Positions 15,874 to 25,421 of a stretch of DNA of 64,000 nucleotides are shown here, one piece after another (within the stretch, counting starts at the first letter, position 1; each line of letters starts with the position of its first letter). This DNA comes from Rhodospirillaceae bacterium. GTDB taxonomy: Bacteria > Pseudomonadota > Alphaproteobacteria > UBA8366 > Aestuariispiraceae. The DNA lies in the NCBI GenBank assembly GCA_002709955.1, contig PAQY01000002.1, positions 1-64,000 on the forward strand, in the 5' to 3' direction. The translations under genes and the position numbers were made by a program. The notes below the pieces were generated by a model. The model had not been told where the DNA came from, searched no databases, and saw nothing but the letters and a program-made list of their open reading frames with translations.

Positions 15874-17081
15874 TGCGCGCACCTGGTCGGTTTAATGCGT
15901 TTATAGACGAAGACTTGTCTTTGGATGGGGAAAGTTCAGGGCCTTTGGCCGGAACGACCTTTGCGGTAAAGGACCTGTATGATATCGCAGGAACGATTGC
16001 CGCCTGCGGGAATCCAGACTGGGGTCGCACCCATTCCGCCGCGACAGATCATGCCCAGGCTGTATCGACACTTCTGGCGGCTGGCGCGTCTGTTCGGGGC
16101 AAGACGATCACCGACGAATTCGCCTTTTCCATCATTGGCGAAAACCATCATTTCGGAACCCCCATCAATCCAAATGCGCCGGGTCATGTCTGTGGCGGGT
16201 CGTCCAGTGGATCGGCTGCTGCAGTGGCCGGGCGGCTGGTTGATTTCGCCTTGGGCACGGATACTGGCGGCTCGGTTCGTATCCCGGCCAGCTTTTGCGG
16301 GATTTTCGGCCTGCGCCCCAGTCATGGTCGGGTGTCGCTGAAGGGGGTGTTCCCGCTGGCAGCCAGCTTTGACACGGCAGGTTGGTTTGCGCGGGATCCT
16401 ATCCTGATGCAGACAATTGGCCGGGTCTTGCTTCAGGTTCCCGTGTTGCAGCCCAAGCGTCCCGCACGCTTGCTGTATCCCGTCGATGCCTGGCAGGAAG
16501 TGTCAACGGATACCGCCCTGGCGCTGGACCCTGCCGTTGCGCGGTTAGAGGCCCTGTATGGCCCTGTGGAGCGCATGACGCTGGCCCAGGACAGCAGTTT
16601 GGCAGAGTGGTTTGAAACCTTCCGCATCGCGCAGGGTGCTGAGATTTGGCAGACTTTGGGATCCTGGATTGAAGAGACAAAACCAAGCATTGGCCCCGGA
16701 ATTAGGGAGCGATTGGAATGGTGCAAGTCCCTGACACAGGCGGCGCATGAAGAAGCCCTTGGTCAACGCGCGGCAATCACCGCCCGGTTAAAACAGGTGA
16801 CACAGGATGGGTCGGTGCTGGTGCTGCCAGCCGCCCCTGGTCCCGCGCTTGAGGCGGGACGCAGCGCCGTTGCCTCCAATGAAATCAGGGCCCAGATCAT
16901 TCGATTGTCCGGCATTGCCCCGCTGTCGGGTGTGCCGCAATTATCCCTGCCGGTTGGGCGGGTTGCGGGGCTGCCTGTGGCGCTGTCCCTGATGGGCGCC
17001 TATGGGGCGGATGAGGCATTGCTGGAAATGGCCGGCACCTTGTGTGGTCCCGCCGTCGATGGTTTGGCCCCTCTGCTGTAA
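15873..17081 (+). CDS. Amidase-signature family hydrolase
   Basis: Amide hydrolase of the amidase-signature family, which uses a Ser-cisSer-Lys triad. The lysine is in FAVKDLYDIAG (Lys33). The serine-rich loop is GGSSSGSAAAVA and the nucleophile region is DTGGSVRIPASFCG. At 402 residues it is short for the family, whose members often exceed 450. The natural substrate cannot be read from the sequence; indoleacetamide, mandelamide, allophanate and aryl-amide hydrolases all share this core. The ATG overlaps the adaptor stop codon by one base (TAATG), so it is probably translated with the secretion genes, although no functional link is known. No signal peptide is seen, so it should be cytoplasmic. 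Confidence 0.88.
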   Translation: MRAPGRFNAFIDEDLSLDGESSGPLAGTTFAVKDLYDIAGTIAACGNPDWGRTHSAATDHAQAVSTLLAAGASVRGKTITDEFAFSIIGENHHFGTPINPNAPGHVCGGSSSGSAAAVAGRLVDFALGTDTGGSVRIPASFCGIFGLRPSHGRVSLKGVFPLAASFDTAGWFARDPILMQTIGRVLLQVPVLQPKRPARLLYPVDAWQEVSTDTALALDPAVARLEALYGPVERMTLAQDSSLAEWFETFRIAQGAEIWQTLGSWIEETKPSIGPGIRERLEWCKSLTQAAHEEALGQRAAITARLKQVTQDGSVLVLPAAPGPALEAGRSAVASNEIRAQIIRLSGIAPLSGVPQLSLPVGRVAGLPVALSLMGAYGADEALLEMAGTLCGPAVDGLAPLL

Positions 17082-17117
17082 GCTACAGCAGTTTCTGTAT
17101 TCAGACCGCGCACCACA

Positions 17118-17633
17118 CTAGATTTCAAACTGAACCAGGGATTTAAAGGGCACGTCGATTTCGTCGCGCCCGCCCAGGCCTTCCAGTTCGATGATACAGG
17201 CAACGCCTGCTACCGTACCGCCAACCTTGCGAATCAACTCGATCGCTGCGGACATTGTGCCGCCCGTTGCCATCAGATCATCCAGAACAACAACCCGCTG
17301 GCCGGGCTTAATCGCGTCGGCCTGAATTTCGATTGTGTCGGTTCCATATTCCAATTCGTAAACATGGCGAACCGTCTCACCGGGCAGCTTTCCTTGCTTG
17401 CGCACCATCACAAAGCCCAGTTCCAATTCCAGCGCCAAAGGCGCGGCGGTCAGAAATCCCCGGCTTTCAATCCCCACCAGAATATCGGCCTGCCATGCCT
17501 TGCAGATGTCAGCCAGTTGCAGCACACAATGCTTCCACGCCTGTGGATGCGCCAGTAAGGTGGAAATGTCGTAGAATAGAATTCCAGGCTTTGGAAAATC
17601 TGGAATTGTTCGGATGTGTTGCGCAAGGTCCAT
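17118..17633 (-). CDS. apt: Adenine phosphoribosyltransferase
   Basis: Purine salvage enzyme that converts adenine and PRPP to AMP in the cytoplasm. The 171-residue product starts [18 protein letters not shown], a typical Apt N-terminus, and has the PRPP-binding motif [12 protein letters not shown] at about 119-130. The length matches the family. The open frame runs further upstream to 17966, but that extension overlaps the opposite-strand permease gene and does not resemble Apt, so the ATG at 17631-17633 was chosen. It converges on the amidase gene with only 36 bases between stop codons and is divergent from the MCE operon, with 88 bases between starts. Confidence 0.95.
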   Translation of the reverse strand: MDLAQHIRTIPDFPKPGILFYDISTLLAHPQAWKHCVLQLADICKAWQADILVGIESRGFLTAAPLALELELGFVMVRKQGKLPGETVRHVYELEYGTDTIEIQADAIKPGQRVVVLDDLMATGGTMSAAIELIRKVGGTVAGVACIIELEGLGGRDEIDVPFKSLVQFEI

Positions 17634-17721
17634 ATGTGCCTCTAATGTCTTGGGGGGGTACAGGGGGCGCAGTCTAATGATCGATATGGGATGCCGCAAT
17701 GCGGGATAGGACGGTTGGCGC

Positions 17722-18852
17722 ATGAATACTGAAGGATGGATGCGCACCCATAGTGACGGGGCGTTCCTGACCGTCAGCGCGGGCGGGGCCTGGACAATCT
17801 CCAGCGCGACAGCATTGGACAAGCTTGTTTCTTCCCTGCGAACGGACGCGGCGGAACGGATTGTTTTCGATCTATCGGATCTGGAACGTTTGGACAGTGC
17901 GGGCGCATGGCTGCTGTTCCGCTGTGCATCCCGACTGCGCAGCGAGGGAATCAGTGTGGACTTCATTGGTGTTTCCCGAAATCATCGGCCGATGTTGGAC
18001 CTGGTCTCCAGTCAGGCGGCAACAGATGGTGTTGCCACAGACACAAGAAACAGCCTGGTTAAGTTTTTGGAGCGGATCGGGCAGGGTTTTGTCGCAGCCA
18101 TGATGAAGGGCGTCGAGCTGCTGAATTTCATCGGCCTGGTTACGATCACAATGGGGCGCACAATTCTGTCGCCCCGTCGCTTGCGGCCCAAGGCTTTGGT
18201 GACACAGATTGAACAGACCGGGCTGAACGCCTTGCCAATCGTTGGTCTGCTGTCCTTCCTGATCGGTGTCGTGCTGGCCTATCTGATGTCGGATCAATTG
18301 CGTCAGTTCGGGGCGGAGGTCTTTACGGTCAATCTGGTTGGCCTGTCCATGCTGCGGGAAGTTGCCGTCTTGATTACGGCCATCATGATCGCCGGGCGGT
18401 CCGGGTCCGCCTTTACGGCGCAAATCGGTACAATGAAGGTGAATGAAGAAATCGACGCCATGGGCACCCTGGGCCTGGATCCGATTGAGGTTCTGGTGCA
18501 GCCCCGGGTACTGGCATTGATGATCACCTTACCCTTTCTTACATTCTTTGCCGATGTCATGGGGATTCTGGGCGGGGGGGTCATGACGGTTCTGTCCCTG
18601 GGCCTGTCACCGGAACAATTCGTGACGGCCCTGAAAAGGGCGGTGGATCTGAATGACTTTCTGGTTGGCATGGTCAAGGCCCCGGTTCATGCCTATATCA
18701 TCGCAATTGTTGGCTGTTACGAGGGGTTGAAGGTTGAGCGCACGGCAGAAAGCGTTGGGCGCCAGACGACAACCTCTGTTGTTGAATCGATCTTCCTGGT
18801 GATCGTTGCAACATCCCTGTTCTCCATTCTCTTCTCCGTCTTGGGGGTATGA
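17722..18852 (+). CDS. mlaE: MCE/Mla lipid-transport permease with N-terminal STAS domain
   Basis: Integral membrane permease of an MCE-type phospholipid transporter, fused to a STAS domain. Residues 1 to about 100 form the STAS part ([18 protein letters not shown] holds the conserved D-S-A-G loop). Residues from about 110 form the MlaE permease with several hydrophobic segments and the family motif around [11 protein letters not shown] (here [15 protein letters not shown]). In E. coli the STAS protein MlaB is a separate subunit that supports the ATPase; here it is fused to the permease, as in many alphaproteobacteria. It is the first gene of a four-gene operon, with the ATPase gene starting two bases after its stop. 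Confidence 0.93.
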   Translation: MNTEGWMRTHSDGAFLTVSAGGAWTISSATALDKLVSSLRTDAAERIVFDLSDLERLDSAGAWLLFRCASRLRSEGISVDFIGVSRNHRPMLDLVSSQAATDGVATDTRNSLVKFLERIGQGFVAAMMKGVELLNFIGLVTITMGRTILSPRRLRPKALVTQIEQTGLNALPIVGLLSFLIGVVLAYLMSDQLRQFGAEVFTVNLVGLSMLREVAVLITAIMIAGRSGSAFTAQIGTMKVNEEIDAMGTLGLDPIEVLVQPRVLALMITLPFLTFFADVMGILGGGVMTVLSLGLSPEQFVTALKRAVDLNDFLVGMVKAPVHAYIIAIVGCYEGLKVERTAESVGRQTTTSVVESIFLVIVATSLFSILFSVLGV

Positions 18853-18853
18853 G

Positions 18854-19654
18854 ATGACCCAGGATCCCCTGAAATCAGACACCGATACCGATCCCATTGC
18901 CATTCGGGTGCGTGGCATCAAAACCCAGTTCGGGACACAGGTCATCCATGATGGGGTGGATCTGGACGTCAACCGGGGGGAAGTGATTGGCATTGTTGGG
19001 GGATCGGGCACCGGGAAATCAGTGCTGTTGCGGGAAATTGTCGGCCTGCAGCGCCCCAGTGGCGGCAGGATAGAACTGCTGGGCACCGATGTATGGGGGG
19101 CCAGCCTGGATGCGCGCAATCGGTTGCGGACCCGCATCGGGGTTCTGTTTCAGGATGGCGCGTTGTTTTCGTCTTTGACCGTGGCGGAAAATATTCAGGT
19201 TCCGATGCGGGAACACCTGAACATGCCCCAGGCGCTGATGGACGAACTGGCGGCGTTGAAGATCAAAATGGTCGGTCTGGCCCCAGAGGCTGGTGGCAAG
19301 CTGCCGTCTCAATTATCGGGTGGTATGCGCAAACGTGCTGGATTGGCACGGGCCCTGGCACTGGATCCTGATGTTGTATTCTTGGATGAACCGACGGCAG
19401 GGCTGGATCCCATTGGTGCGGCGGCGTTCGATGAATTGATCCGGTCGCTGCAGGGCAGTCTGGGGCTGACAGTCTTTATGGTGACCCATGATCTGGACAG
19501 TCTGGCGGCGATCTGTGATCGGATCGCCGCACTTGTGGACAAACAGGTGATGGTCGGTACGATGGAACAGCTGATGAAAGCGGATCATCCGTGGCTTCAG
19601 GAATATTTTCATGGACCGCGCGCGCGGGCGGTCTCTGGAATGGCTGCGGAATAA
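18854..19654 (+). CDS. mlaF: MCE/Mla transporter ATP-binding protein
   Basis: Cytoplasmic ATPase that powers the lipid transporter. The 266-residue product has Walker A GGSGTGKS, the signature LSGGMRKRAGLARAL (the GGMRKR form is typical of MlaF/TGD3-type ATPases), Walker B VVFLDEPTAGLDP and the H-loop FMVTHD. The open frame extends upstream to 18806, but that stretch lies inside the permease gene. The ATG at 18854, after the permease stop TGA at 18850-18852, gives the normal MlaF N-terminus. The MCE protein gene starts 15 bases downstream. Confidence 0.95.
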   Translation: MTQDPLKSDTDTDPIAIRVRGIKTQFGTQVIHDGVDLDVNRGEVIGIVGGSGTGKSVLLREIVGLQRPSGGRIELLGTDVWGASLDARNRLRTRIGVLFQDGALFSSLTVAENIQVPMREHLNMPQALMDELAALKIKMVGLAPEAGGKLPSQLSGGMRKRAGLARALALDPDVVFLDEPTAGLDPIGAAAFDELIRSLQGSLGLTVFMVTHDLDSLAAICDRIAALVDKQVMVGTMEQLMKADHPWLQEYFHGPRARAVSGMAAE

Positions 19655-19669
19655 GGGGACGGTTAGATT

Positions 19670-21028
19670 ATGGAAACACGGGCCAGTTTCGTCCTTGTCG
19701 GTAGCTTTGTGTTGTCATTCTTTATCGCAGTGATCGCTGCGGTGGTTTGGCTGGCGGGGCTTGAGCTTGGGTCGGACACGACACGCTATGATGTCTATTT
19801 CAAGGGCTCTGTCACAGGTCTGTCGGTTGGCAGCCCCGTGCGATACAGCGGCATTCCCATTGGCAATGTCACCAGCATGCGCATTTCACCGGATCGCTTT
19901 GGGGAAGTGCAGGTCGTGATTGATGTGCCGCAAGATACCCCGATCCGTGAAGATGCTGTTGCCCGTTTGGAAACCCAGGGCATTACCGGCGTTGGCTTCA
20001 TTGAAATTAGCGGCGGCACAGAATCCGCCCCGCCCTTGACGGCAAAACCGGGACAGGAACGGCCAGAGATACGGTCGGATAAATCCGCCCTGCAACAGGT
20101 TTTTGAAAGTGCGCCCGAAATCATGGGCAACCTCAAGGAAGTGTCAGAACAGGCGACAAAGCTTTTAAATGACGAAAATATCGCCCATTTGCAGGGAACC
20201 ATTGAGAATATTGAAAAGTTCTCTGGCGCGCTGGCCGACAGTTCGGAAGATATTGCGCTCCTGTTGCAGGAAGGGGCGGGCGCAATGGAACAATTCAAAC
20301 GGGTCGCGGTGGAAGGGGAACGCCTGGTTGCGGCCTTTGCCGACCGATCTGATGGCATCGCCGGCGCAGCGGAAGAAACCATTCAGGACCTGAGTGGCTT
20401 TGCCAAGAAACTGAATGATCTTGCCGCCCAGACCAGCCCGATCCTGGAAAATGCCAACAAGACGGTGACGAATTTCTCTGCTGTGGGGGACGATATCCGG
20501 GGGCAGGTCGCCAAGGTTTCCGAACAATTGTCCGGAACGATTGACCGGCTGGATGGCACGATTGGGCAGACAGATGTCCGGATCGCGCAATTGATGGAAC
20601 AGGCGCAATTCTCTCTTAAAAATGCGGATATCATGATGTCGACGGCGACGGGGCGGATCGATTCCGTTGCAGATTCCGCAGAAGACACCCTTGGCGAATA
20701 TCAGGGGTTGGCCCAGACAATTGCGCCCATGGTTGACAGTGTCGCGTCAGACGCAACCAAGGCCGTGAAGGATTTCAGCGCGATTTCAGGCGAGTTGCGA
20801 TCTGCGGCGGTTAATATCGCAGCGGCTGCGGACGAGGCGCGCTTGCTGATCAAGGAAAATCGGGACCCGGTGACAAATTTCACCAGCAATGGGTTGTTTG
20901 AATTCACGCAATTGCTGTCAGAAATGCGGGTCCTTGTTTCATCGCTCAGCCGCATCACAAATCAGATTGAACGGGATCCCGCGCAATTCTTCTTCGGCGA
21001 TTCCCAACAGGGGTATGAGGTACAATGA
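19670..21028 (+). CDS. mlaD: MCE-domain (MlaD-family) substrate-binding protein
   Basis: Periplasmic, membrane-anchored lipid-binding subunit. One N-terminal membrane segment (about residues 8-30) is followed by a single MCE domain (about 38-115, with the conserved GSPVRYSGIPIG turn). A long, mostly helical Ala/Glu/Asp-rich tail of more than 300 residues follows and could form a needle or tube. E. coli MlaD is about 180 residues, so this is the long-tail class found with auxiliary lipoproteins. The last bases overlap the lipoprotein gene by four (ATGA), indicating translational coupling. Confidence 0.92.
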   Translation: METRASFVLVGSFVLSFFIAVIAAVVWLAGLELGSDTTRYDVYFKGSVTGLSVGSPVRYSGIPIGNVTSMRISPDRFGEVQVVIDVPQDTPIREDAVARLETQGITGVGFIEISGGTESAPPLTAKPGQERPEIRSDKSALQQVFESAPEIMGNLKEVSEQATKLLNDENIAHLQGTIENIEKFSGALADSSEDIALLLQEGAGAMEQFKRVAVEGERLVAAFADRSDGIAGAAEETIQDLSGFAKKLNDLAAQTSPILENANKTVTNFSAVGDDIRGQVAKVSEQLSGTIDRLDGTIGQTDVRIAQLMEQAQFSLKNADIMMSTATGRIDSVADSAEDTLGEYQGLAQTIAPMVDSVASDATKAVKDFSAISGELRSAAVNIAAAADEARLLIKENRDPVTNFTSNGLFEFTQLLSEMRVLVSSLSRITNQIERDPAQFFFGDSQQGYEVQ

Positions 21029-21747
21029 CCGGCATCAAAAATGAAGCGATGATGGATCACGGCGCGACACGTCGGCAGGCCATGCGCCATGTGGGACGCC
21101 TGGCATTTGGATTGATGGCGACAACCGTGCTGACCAGTTGTGCGCTGAAACTGCCGGGCAGTGGCGAACCGCCCCGGGTCTATGTCCTGACGCCCAAAAG
21201 CACCTTTGACGATGCCCTTCCCACAGTGACGTGGCAGTTGCTGGTTGAGGCCCCACAGGCCGCCGCTGGGATCGCCAGTGCCCGGATTGCCCTGCGTCGT
21301 TCCCCCATAGAAATCGAATATTTCGCCCGGACCGCCTGGACAGACAGTGCACCAAAGATGATCCAGACGCTTCTGATCGAAAGCTTTGAGAATAGTGGCA
21401 AGATCATTTCCGTTGGACGCCAGGCAATTGGATTGCGCTCTGACTTTATCTTGAAAACGGATTTACGTGAATTTCAGGCAGAATATGTTGATGAACAAGG
21501 TGTCCCTCTGCCGGAAGGCACGCCGCCAAATATCCGCATTCGGATGAATGCCAAGCTGGTAAAAATGCCCAAGCGGGTGATTGCCGGTTCAAAGACATTT
21601 GAATATGTCATGCCTGCCCCCGGCGCTTCTATGGTGGAAATCATTCGGGGCTTTGATGAGGTGCTGGGCAAGATTCTCAAACGGTTGGTTGTTTGGTCGC
21701 TTGAAGAAGGTCAGCGGCTGTACGAAAAGGATGATATGGCGTCTTAA
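21025..21747 (+). CDS. ABC-type transport auxiliary lipoprotein (PqiC-like, MCE system)
   Basis: Probable outer-membrane lipoprotein partner of the MCE transporter. The 240-residue product has a twin-arginine-like start (TRRQAM), a hydrophobic stretch and a lipobox ending LTSC at about residue 36. The mature part begins with a YVLTP segment typical of the PF03886-type auxiliary lipoproteins. It has a four-base overlap with the MCE gene. Whether export uses Sec or Tat is open; the RR is followed by a weak hydrophobic core. In this family the protein is thought to extend the lipid path towards the outer membrane. A class III aminotransferase gene follows after 27 bases, so transcription may continue. 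Confidence 0.87.
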   Translation: MTGIKNEAMMDHGATRRQAMRHVGRLAFGLMATTVLTSCALKLPGSGEPPRVYVLTPKSTFDDALPTVTWQLLVEAPQAAAGIASARIALRRSPIEIEYFARTAWTDSAPKMIQTLLIESFENSGKIISVGRQAIGLRSDFILKTDLREFQAEYVDEQGVPLPEGTPPNIRIRMNAKLVKMPKRVIAGSKTFEYVMPAPGASMVEIIRGFDEVLGKILKRLVVWSLEEGQRLYEKDDMAS

Positions 21748-21774
21748 GCCAATCATCTGACACAGGACACGATC

Positions 21775-23112
21775 ATGACCCATGTTTTTCACCGCAACTG
21801 TGGCGCGCCCCCTCCGACCGCTGTTCAGGGCGATGGGTGTTACATTATCGATTCTGACGGCAAGCGTTATCTGGATGCGTCCGGCGGGGCGGCGGTCAGT
21901 TGTCTGGGCCATTCCCATCCCCGCGCGATCCAGGCGATGAAGGATCAGATGGATGCTCTGTCTTTCGCCCATACAGGCTTCTTCACGAACCAGCCATTGG
22001 AAGACCTGGCGGATTTTCTGACATCCCGTGCGCCCGACGGTCTGGATTATGCGTATTTCGTGTCCGGTGGTTCCGAAGCGATAGAGACAGCTTTGAAGCT
22101 GGCCTATCAGTATTTCTGGGAGAAGGGGGAGGGGCACCGCCATCGCTATATCGCGCGCCGCCAAAGCTATCATGGCAACACCTTGGGGGCGCTGGCTGTC
22201 GGCGGCAATATGTGGCGGCGGGAACAATTCTCCCCAATCCTGATCGATGTGGACCATATCGCCCCCTGTTATGCCTATCGGGACCAGCGCGCCGATGAAA
22301 GCCTGGAAGAATACGGGCTGCGCACGGCGAATGATCTGGAAACCCGATTGCTGGAAGTGGGGCCAGAAAATGTCATTGCCTTCGTCGCGGAACCTGTGGG
22401 CGGTGCAACCTCTGGCGCTTTGGTGCCAGCCCCTGGCTATCTGCGGCGCATCCGGGAAATCTGCACGCAGTATGGCATCCTGCTGATATTGGATGAGGTT
22501 ATGTGCGGCATGGGGCGCACGGGTGCCTTGTTTGCCTGTTCCCAGGATGATGTAACGCCGGACATTCTGGCCATCGCCAAGGGGCTGGGCGCGGGCTATC
22601 AACCGATTGGTGCAACCCTGTGTTCAGCGGAGATTTATAATACGATACGCGATGGGTCGGGCTTTTTTCAGCACGGACATACCTATCTGGGACATCCCAT
22701 TGCGGCTGCGGCTGCGCTGGCCGTGCAGGAGACGATTGAGGATGAAAACCTGCTGGACAATGTATCCAGGCGCGGGGCGCAATTGATCGGGCGGTTACAG
22801 GCCCGCTTTGGCAATCATCCCCTGATCGGGGATATTCGCGGACGCGGTCTGTTCATGGCGTTGGAACTGGTTGCGGATCGCAGCACTAAGGAACCTTTGG
22901 ACCCCGCACTGAAAATCCATCTGGCGATCAAGAAGCATGCGATGGCGCGCGGGTTGATGTGTTATCCGGGGGGCGGGACGATCGACGGCAAGCGTGGAAA
23001 TCATGTGCTGTTGGCCCCTCCCTTTATCATCGATGACAGCCATGTTGATGAAATCGTTGAGAAACTGGGGGCCTCTATTGATGCCGCCCTTGCTGATGCC
23101 GGGTTGGCCTGA
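21775..23112 (+). CDS. Class III PLP-dependent aminotransferase
   Basis: Transaminase of the omega-amino acid/diamine type, 445 residues, cytoplasmic. Visible marks are the phosphate-binding GGSEAIETALKLA, the aspartate of the LILDEVMCGMGRTG motif, and the PLP lysine in AIAKGLGAGYQPIGA. The C-terminal GRGLFMALELV block is also typical. Close relatives use many amino donors, so the substrate is not readable. The neighbouring gene, three bases downstream, encodes a beta-keto acid cleavage enzyme. The likely product of the transamination is therefore a keto acid that this enzyme can split (inference). Its position just after the MCE lipoprotein gene looks incidental. Confidence 0.92.
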   Translation: MTHVFHRNCGAPPPTAVQGDGCYIIDSDGKRYLDASGGAAVSCLGHSHPRAIQAMKDQMDALSFAHTGFFTNQPLEDLADFLTSRAPDGLDYAYFVSGGSEAIETALKLAYQYFWEKGEGHRHRYIARRQSYHGNTLGALAVGGNMWRREQFSPILIDVDHIAPCYAYRDQRADESLEEYGLRTANDLETRLLEVGPENVIAFVAEPVGGATSGALVPAPGYLRRIREICTQYGILLILDEVMCGMGRTGALFACSQDDVTPDILAIAKGLGAGYQPIGATLCSAEIYNTIRDGSGFFQHGHTYLGHPIAAAAALAVQETIEDENLLDNVSRRGAQLIGRLQARFGNHPLIGDIRGRGLFMALELVADRSTKEPLDPALKIHLAIKKHAMARGLMCYPGGGTIDGKRGNHVLLAPPFIIDDSHVDEIVEKLGASIDAALADAGLA

Positions 23113-23115
23113 TCC

Positions 23116-23958
23116 ATGACGGTTGCGGCCGGGCCTGTCCCGTTGATATTGGCCGTTGCGCCCAATGGTGCCCGCAAGACAAAGGCGGATCATCCAGCCT
23201 TGCCCATGAATGCTGATGAAATCGGTCTGGCTGCGGCTGCGTGCCGGGCGGCTGGCGCAGTGATGATCCATCTGCATGTCCGCACGCCTGAAGGCACCCA
23301 CACGCTGGATGCGGATTTGTATAATGCCGCCATCGCGGCGGTGCGGCGACAGGCTGGGCCGGACTTCATCATACAGGTCACGTCAGAATCAGTTGGGCTG
23401 TACACCCCAGACCAACAACGTGCCATGGTGAAATCTGTCCGACCGGAAGCTGTTTCGCTAGCCATCCGTGAACTCTGTGCAACGCCGGAAGATGAACCAG
23501 AATTCGCGGCCTTCACGGAATGGATGGTGCGGGAATCTGTGCACCCCCAATATATCCTTTATGATGCCGATGACGTGGCACGGTTCGCTGATTTACAAAG
23601 GCGGGGGGTCCTGTCTTCAGAGGGTGATTTTATCCTGTATGTACTGGGGCGTTACAGTAAATCCCTGACATCCGACCCCACCGATCTGTTGCCGTTTCTG
23701 GCCATGGCACAGGCACAGGCGCTGACCAATCCCTGGGCGATGTGTGCCTTTGGTCCGAAAGAAGCCGCCTGTGGATTGACCGCTGCGGCGTTGGGCGGGC
23801 ATTGTCGTTTGGGGTTTGAAAATAACCTAAGGCTTGCGAATGGAGAGATCGCACCCGACAATGCACACCTGATCGCACAGATCGCAGACAATGCTGTGTT
23901 GGCAGGACGTGTTCTGGCCGACGAACACAGCGCAAGACTGGCACTTGGTATAAAATAA
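23116..23958 (+). CDS. Beta-keto acid cleavage enzyme (BKACE, DUF849 family)
   Basis: Zinc-dependent enzyme of the family that includes 3-keto-5-aminohexanoate cleavage enzyme (Kce). These enzymes condense a beta-keto acid with acetyl-CoA and release acetoacetate and a new acyl-CoA. In 280 residues the Zn-binding H-x-H is visible in MIHLHVR, the N-terminal strand with PNGARKTKADHPALP matches the family pattern, and GGHCRLGFENNL near the C-terminus corresponds to the conserved GGHxRxGxEDNL. The last motif has E-N-N in place of E-D-N. The gene starts three bases after the aminotransferase stop, so both are very likely co-translated. The specific substrate is unknown. Confidence 0.9.
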   Translation: MTVAAGPVPLILAVAPNGARKTKADHPALPMNADEIGLAAAACRAAGAVMIHLHVRTPEGTHTLDADLYNAAIAAVRRQAGPDFIIQVTSESVGLYTPDQQRAMVKSVRPEAVSLAIRELCATPEDEPEFAAFTEWMVRESVHPQYILYDADDVARFADLQRRGVLSSEGDFILYVLGRYSKSLTSDPTDLLPFLAMAQAQALTNPWAMCAFGPKEAACGLTAAALGGHCRLGFENNLRLANGEIAPDNAHLIAQIADNAVLAGRVLADEHSARLALGIK

Positions 23959-23966
23959 GGGATGGA

Positions 23967-24968
23967 ATGATGATTTTTAAAGTGATGGGCGCGGTGCTGT
24001 TTCTGGGCATGACGCTTTTGGGCGGCACAGCCAGTGCCCAAACCGCCAATACCAGCAGTATTGAATTGTCATTGCCAGGCTCTCAAGAGCGTCTGTTGAT
24101 CGGCGGCGGGTTGCCATTCGGATTGTATTTTCCGTTAGCAGGAACGCTGTGCCGTCTGGTTGAAACCGCAGAAGAACCAGCCCTGTGTGCCGCTGCAACC
24201 CTGGCTGACAGCGATGCGGCAATTGCGGCCCTGGAAGATGGAACCTTGCCCTTTGCCCTGGTGCAAAGTGACTGGCTGTATCATGCCGTGCGCGGCAGCA
24301 GCCGATATCAGGAAACCGGCCCGGCAGACGGTTTGCGCGCCGTTGCAGCTTTTTATACTGAGGCTTTCACGGTATTTACCAAGGCGACCGGCCCAATTTC
24401 TAAAATCAGTGATCTGGCGGGGAAGCGTGTCAGCGTTGGGGCCGATACCAGCTATCGCGGTATTCTTGCCAATGTTGCGCTGTCGACAGCGGGCCTGGAA
24501 CGGGATGATCTGGCGGAAGCCAGTGCAGAACCTGTCGTTTCCGCGATTGAGCGCCTGTGTGATGGCCAGACGGATGCTGTCGTTGTGATGGCAGTGCATC
24601 CGGCAGAATATCTGACCGCAGCGGGTCGTCGGTGCGGCATAACCCCTCTCTCCTTCAGCGATTCTGAAGTTGCTGATCTGTTGGGGGACCTGCCGGGTTA
24701 TGCCTCTGTCGTCATTCCGGCCAGGACATATCCAGGCCAGGCCGTTCCGGTTAAAACGGTCGGGTTGCGCCCAGTTCTGGTAACCACGGTGGATGCCGAT
24801 GATGCCGTCGTCGGTGCATTGACCACTGCGATCGCGCGCGGCCTATCCCGATTGAACGAGGCGCACCCCGCCTTTTCCACGATACGGATTGAAGATCTGA
24901 CCAGCGCGTCGCTGTTCGCGCCGATGCACCCCGCTGCGGCCAGTGCTTTAGGGGTCGCGGCACAGTAA
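23967..24968 (+). CDS. TAXI-family TRAP solute-binding protein, divergent copy
   Basis: Periplasmic binding protein of 333 residues with a signal peptide ending near TASAQ. The TAXI fold is recognisable from GGGLPFGLYFPLAGTLCRLV, which aligns with the GTGGETGVYYQVGGAICRLV motif of the second binding protein in this cluster, and from the shared VQSDWLYHAV and DAVVVMAVHPAEY segments. The key E-T-G of the ligand loop is L-P-F here, so ligand or role may differ. The start offers two adjacent ATGs after an AAGGGA ribosome site. It lies nine bases after the BKACE gene and is probably part of the same operon. No permease gene directly follows it; the nearest is about 1.5 kb downstream. Confidence 0.85.
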   Translation: MMIFKVMGAVLFLGMTLLGGTASAQTANTSSIELSLPGSQERLLIGGGLPFGLYFPLAGTLCRLVETAEEPALCAAATLADSDAAIAALEDGTLPFALVQSDWLYHAVRGSSRYQETGPADGLRAVAAFYTEAFTVFTKATGPISKISDLAGKRVSVGADTSYRGILANVALSTAGLERDDLAEASAEPVVSAIERLCDGQTDAVVVMAVHPAEYLTAAGRRCGITPLSFSDSEVADLLGDLPGYASVVIPARTYPGQAVPVKTVGLRPVLVTTVDADDAVVGALTTAIARGLSRLNEAHPAFSTIRIEDLTSASLFAPMHPAAASALGVAAQ

Positions 24969-25421
24969 TCCGTGTGATGCACATTTTCTGTGCATTGACG
25001 CCTTCGTATGGGGTGGGCATGATACAAGCCAACAAAGAATGAAACTGCTGAAAACACGTTTCACACATAGTGAACACAAACAAGCAGGTTAGGAACAGGG
25101 TGACGGGTTTCGCGGGAAAAATGCTCTTTGCAGCAAGGATGTTCTGGGAACAGTCCCGCAATGGAATCCGGTATGGAATTTCAGGTCCAATAATTTTGAA
25201 TGTCAGGGTATGAGGCGCATCGCACATCGTTTGTGCTGATGACAGGGTTTTGTGTCTTTGCGAAATGTCGGCGCAGGCCATGGGCATTTCATCTGTGCAA
25301 AGTTACAAAAGTTAGAATGAAAGATGCCTGGGATTTACAAGGTTTCAGGCTTTTTTAGAGCTTCCGTTGCGTCAACACTGTTTCGTGACGAAGAAGGTGT
25401 AAACAGAAGGGAGAGTATCAC
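24969..25421 (+). promoter_or_regulatory. 453-base non-coding region between two TAXI protein genes
   Basis: No convincing gene was found here. It begins with a perfect inverted repeat ATGCACA-TTTTC-TGTGCAT (24977-24995) that lacks a T-run, so it is more like an operator or weak hairpin than a terminator. Near 25326-25356 there is a GCCTG...CAGGC pair followed by six T, which might be a weak terminator or attenuator. The region ends with the strong ribosome site AGAAGGGAGA just ahead of the second TAXI gene. A promoter for the TAXI-TRAP-UspA genes probably lies within it, but I could not pick one with confidence. Confidence 0.45.

Noticed and set aside
17634-17966. Upstream extension of the apt open frame (about 110 residues)
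   Set aside because: It overlaps the start of the divergent mlaE gene and does not look like Apt; the ATG at 17633 gives the full normal enzyme.
24977-24995. Inverted repeat ATGCACA/TGTGCAT as a terminator
   Set aside because: There is no T-run after it, so it is only recorded as a possible operator inside the intergenic entry.
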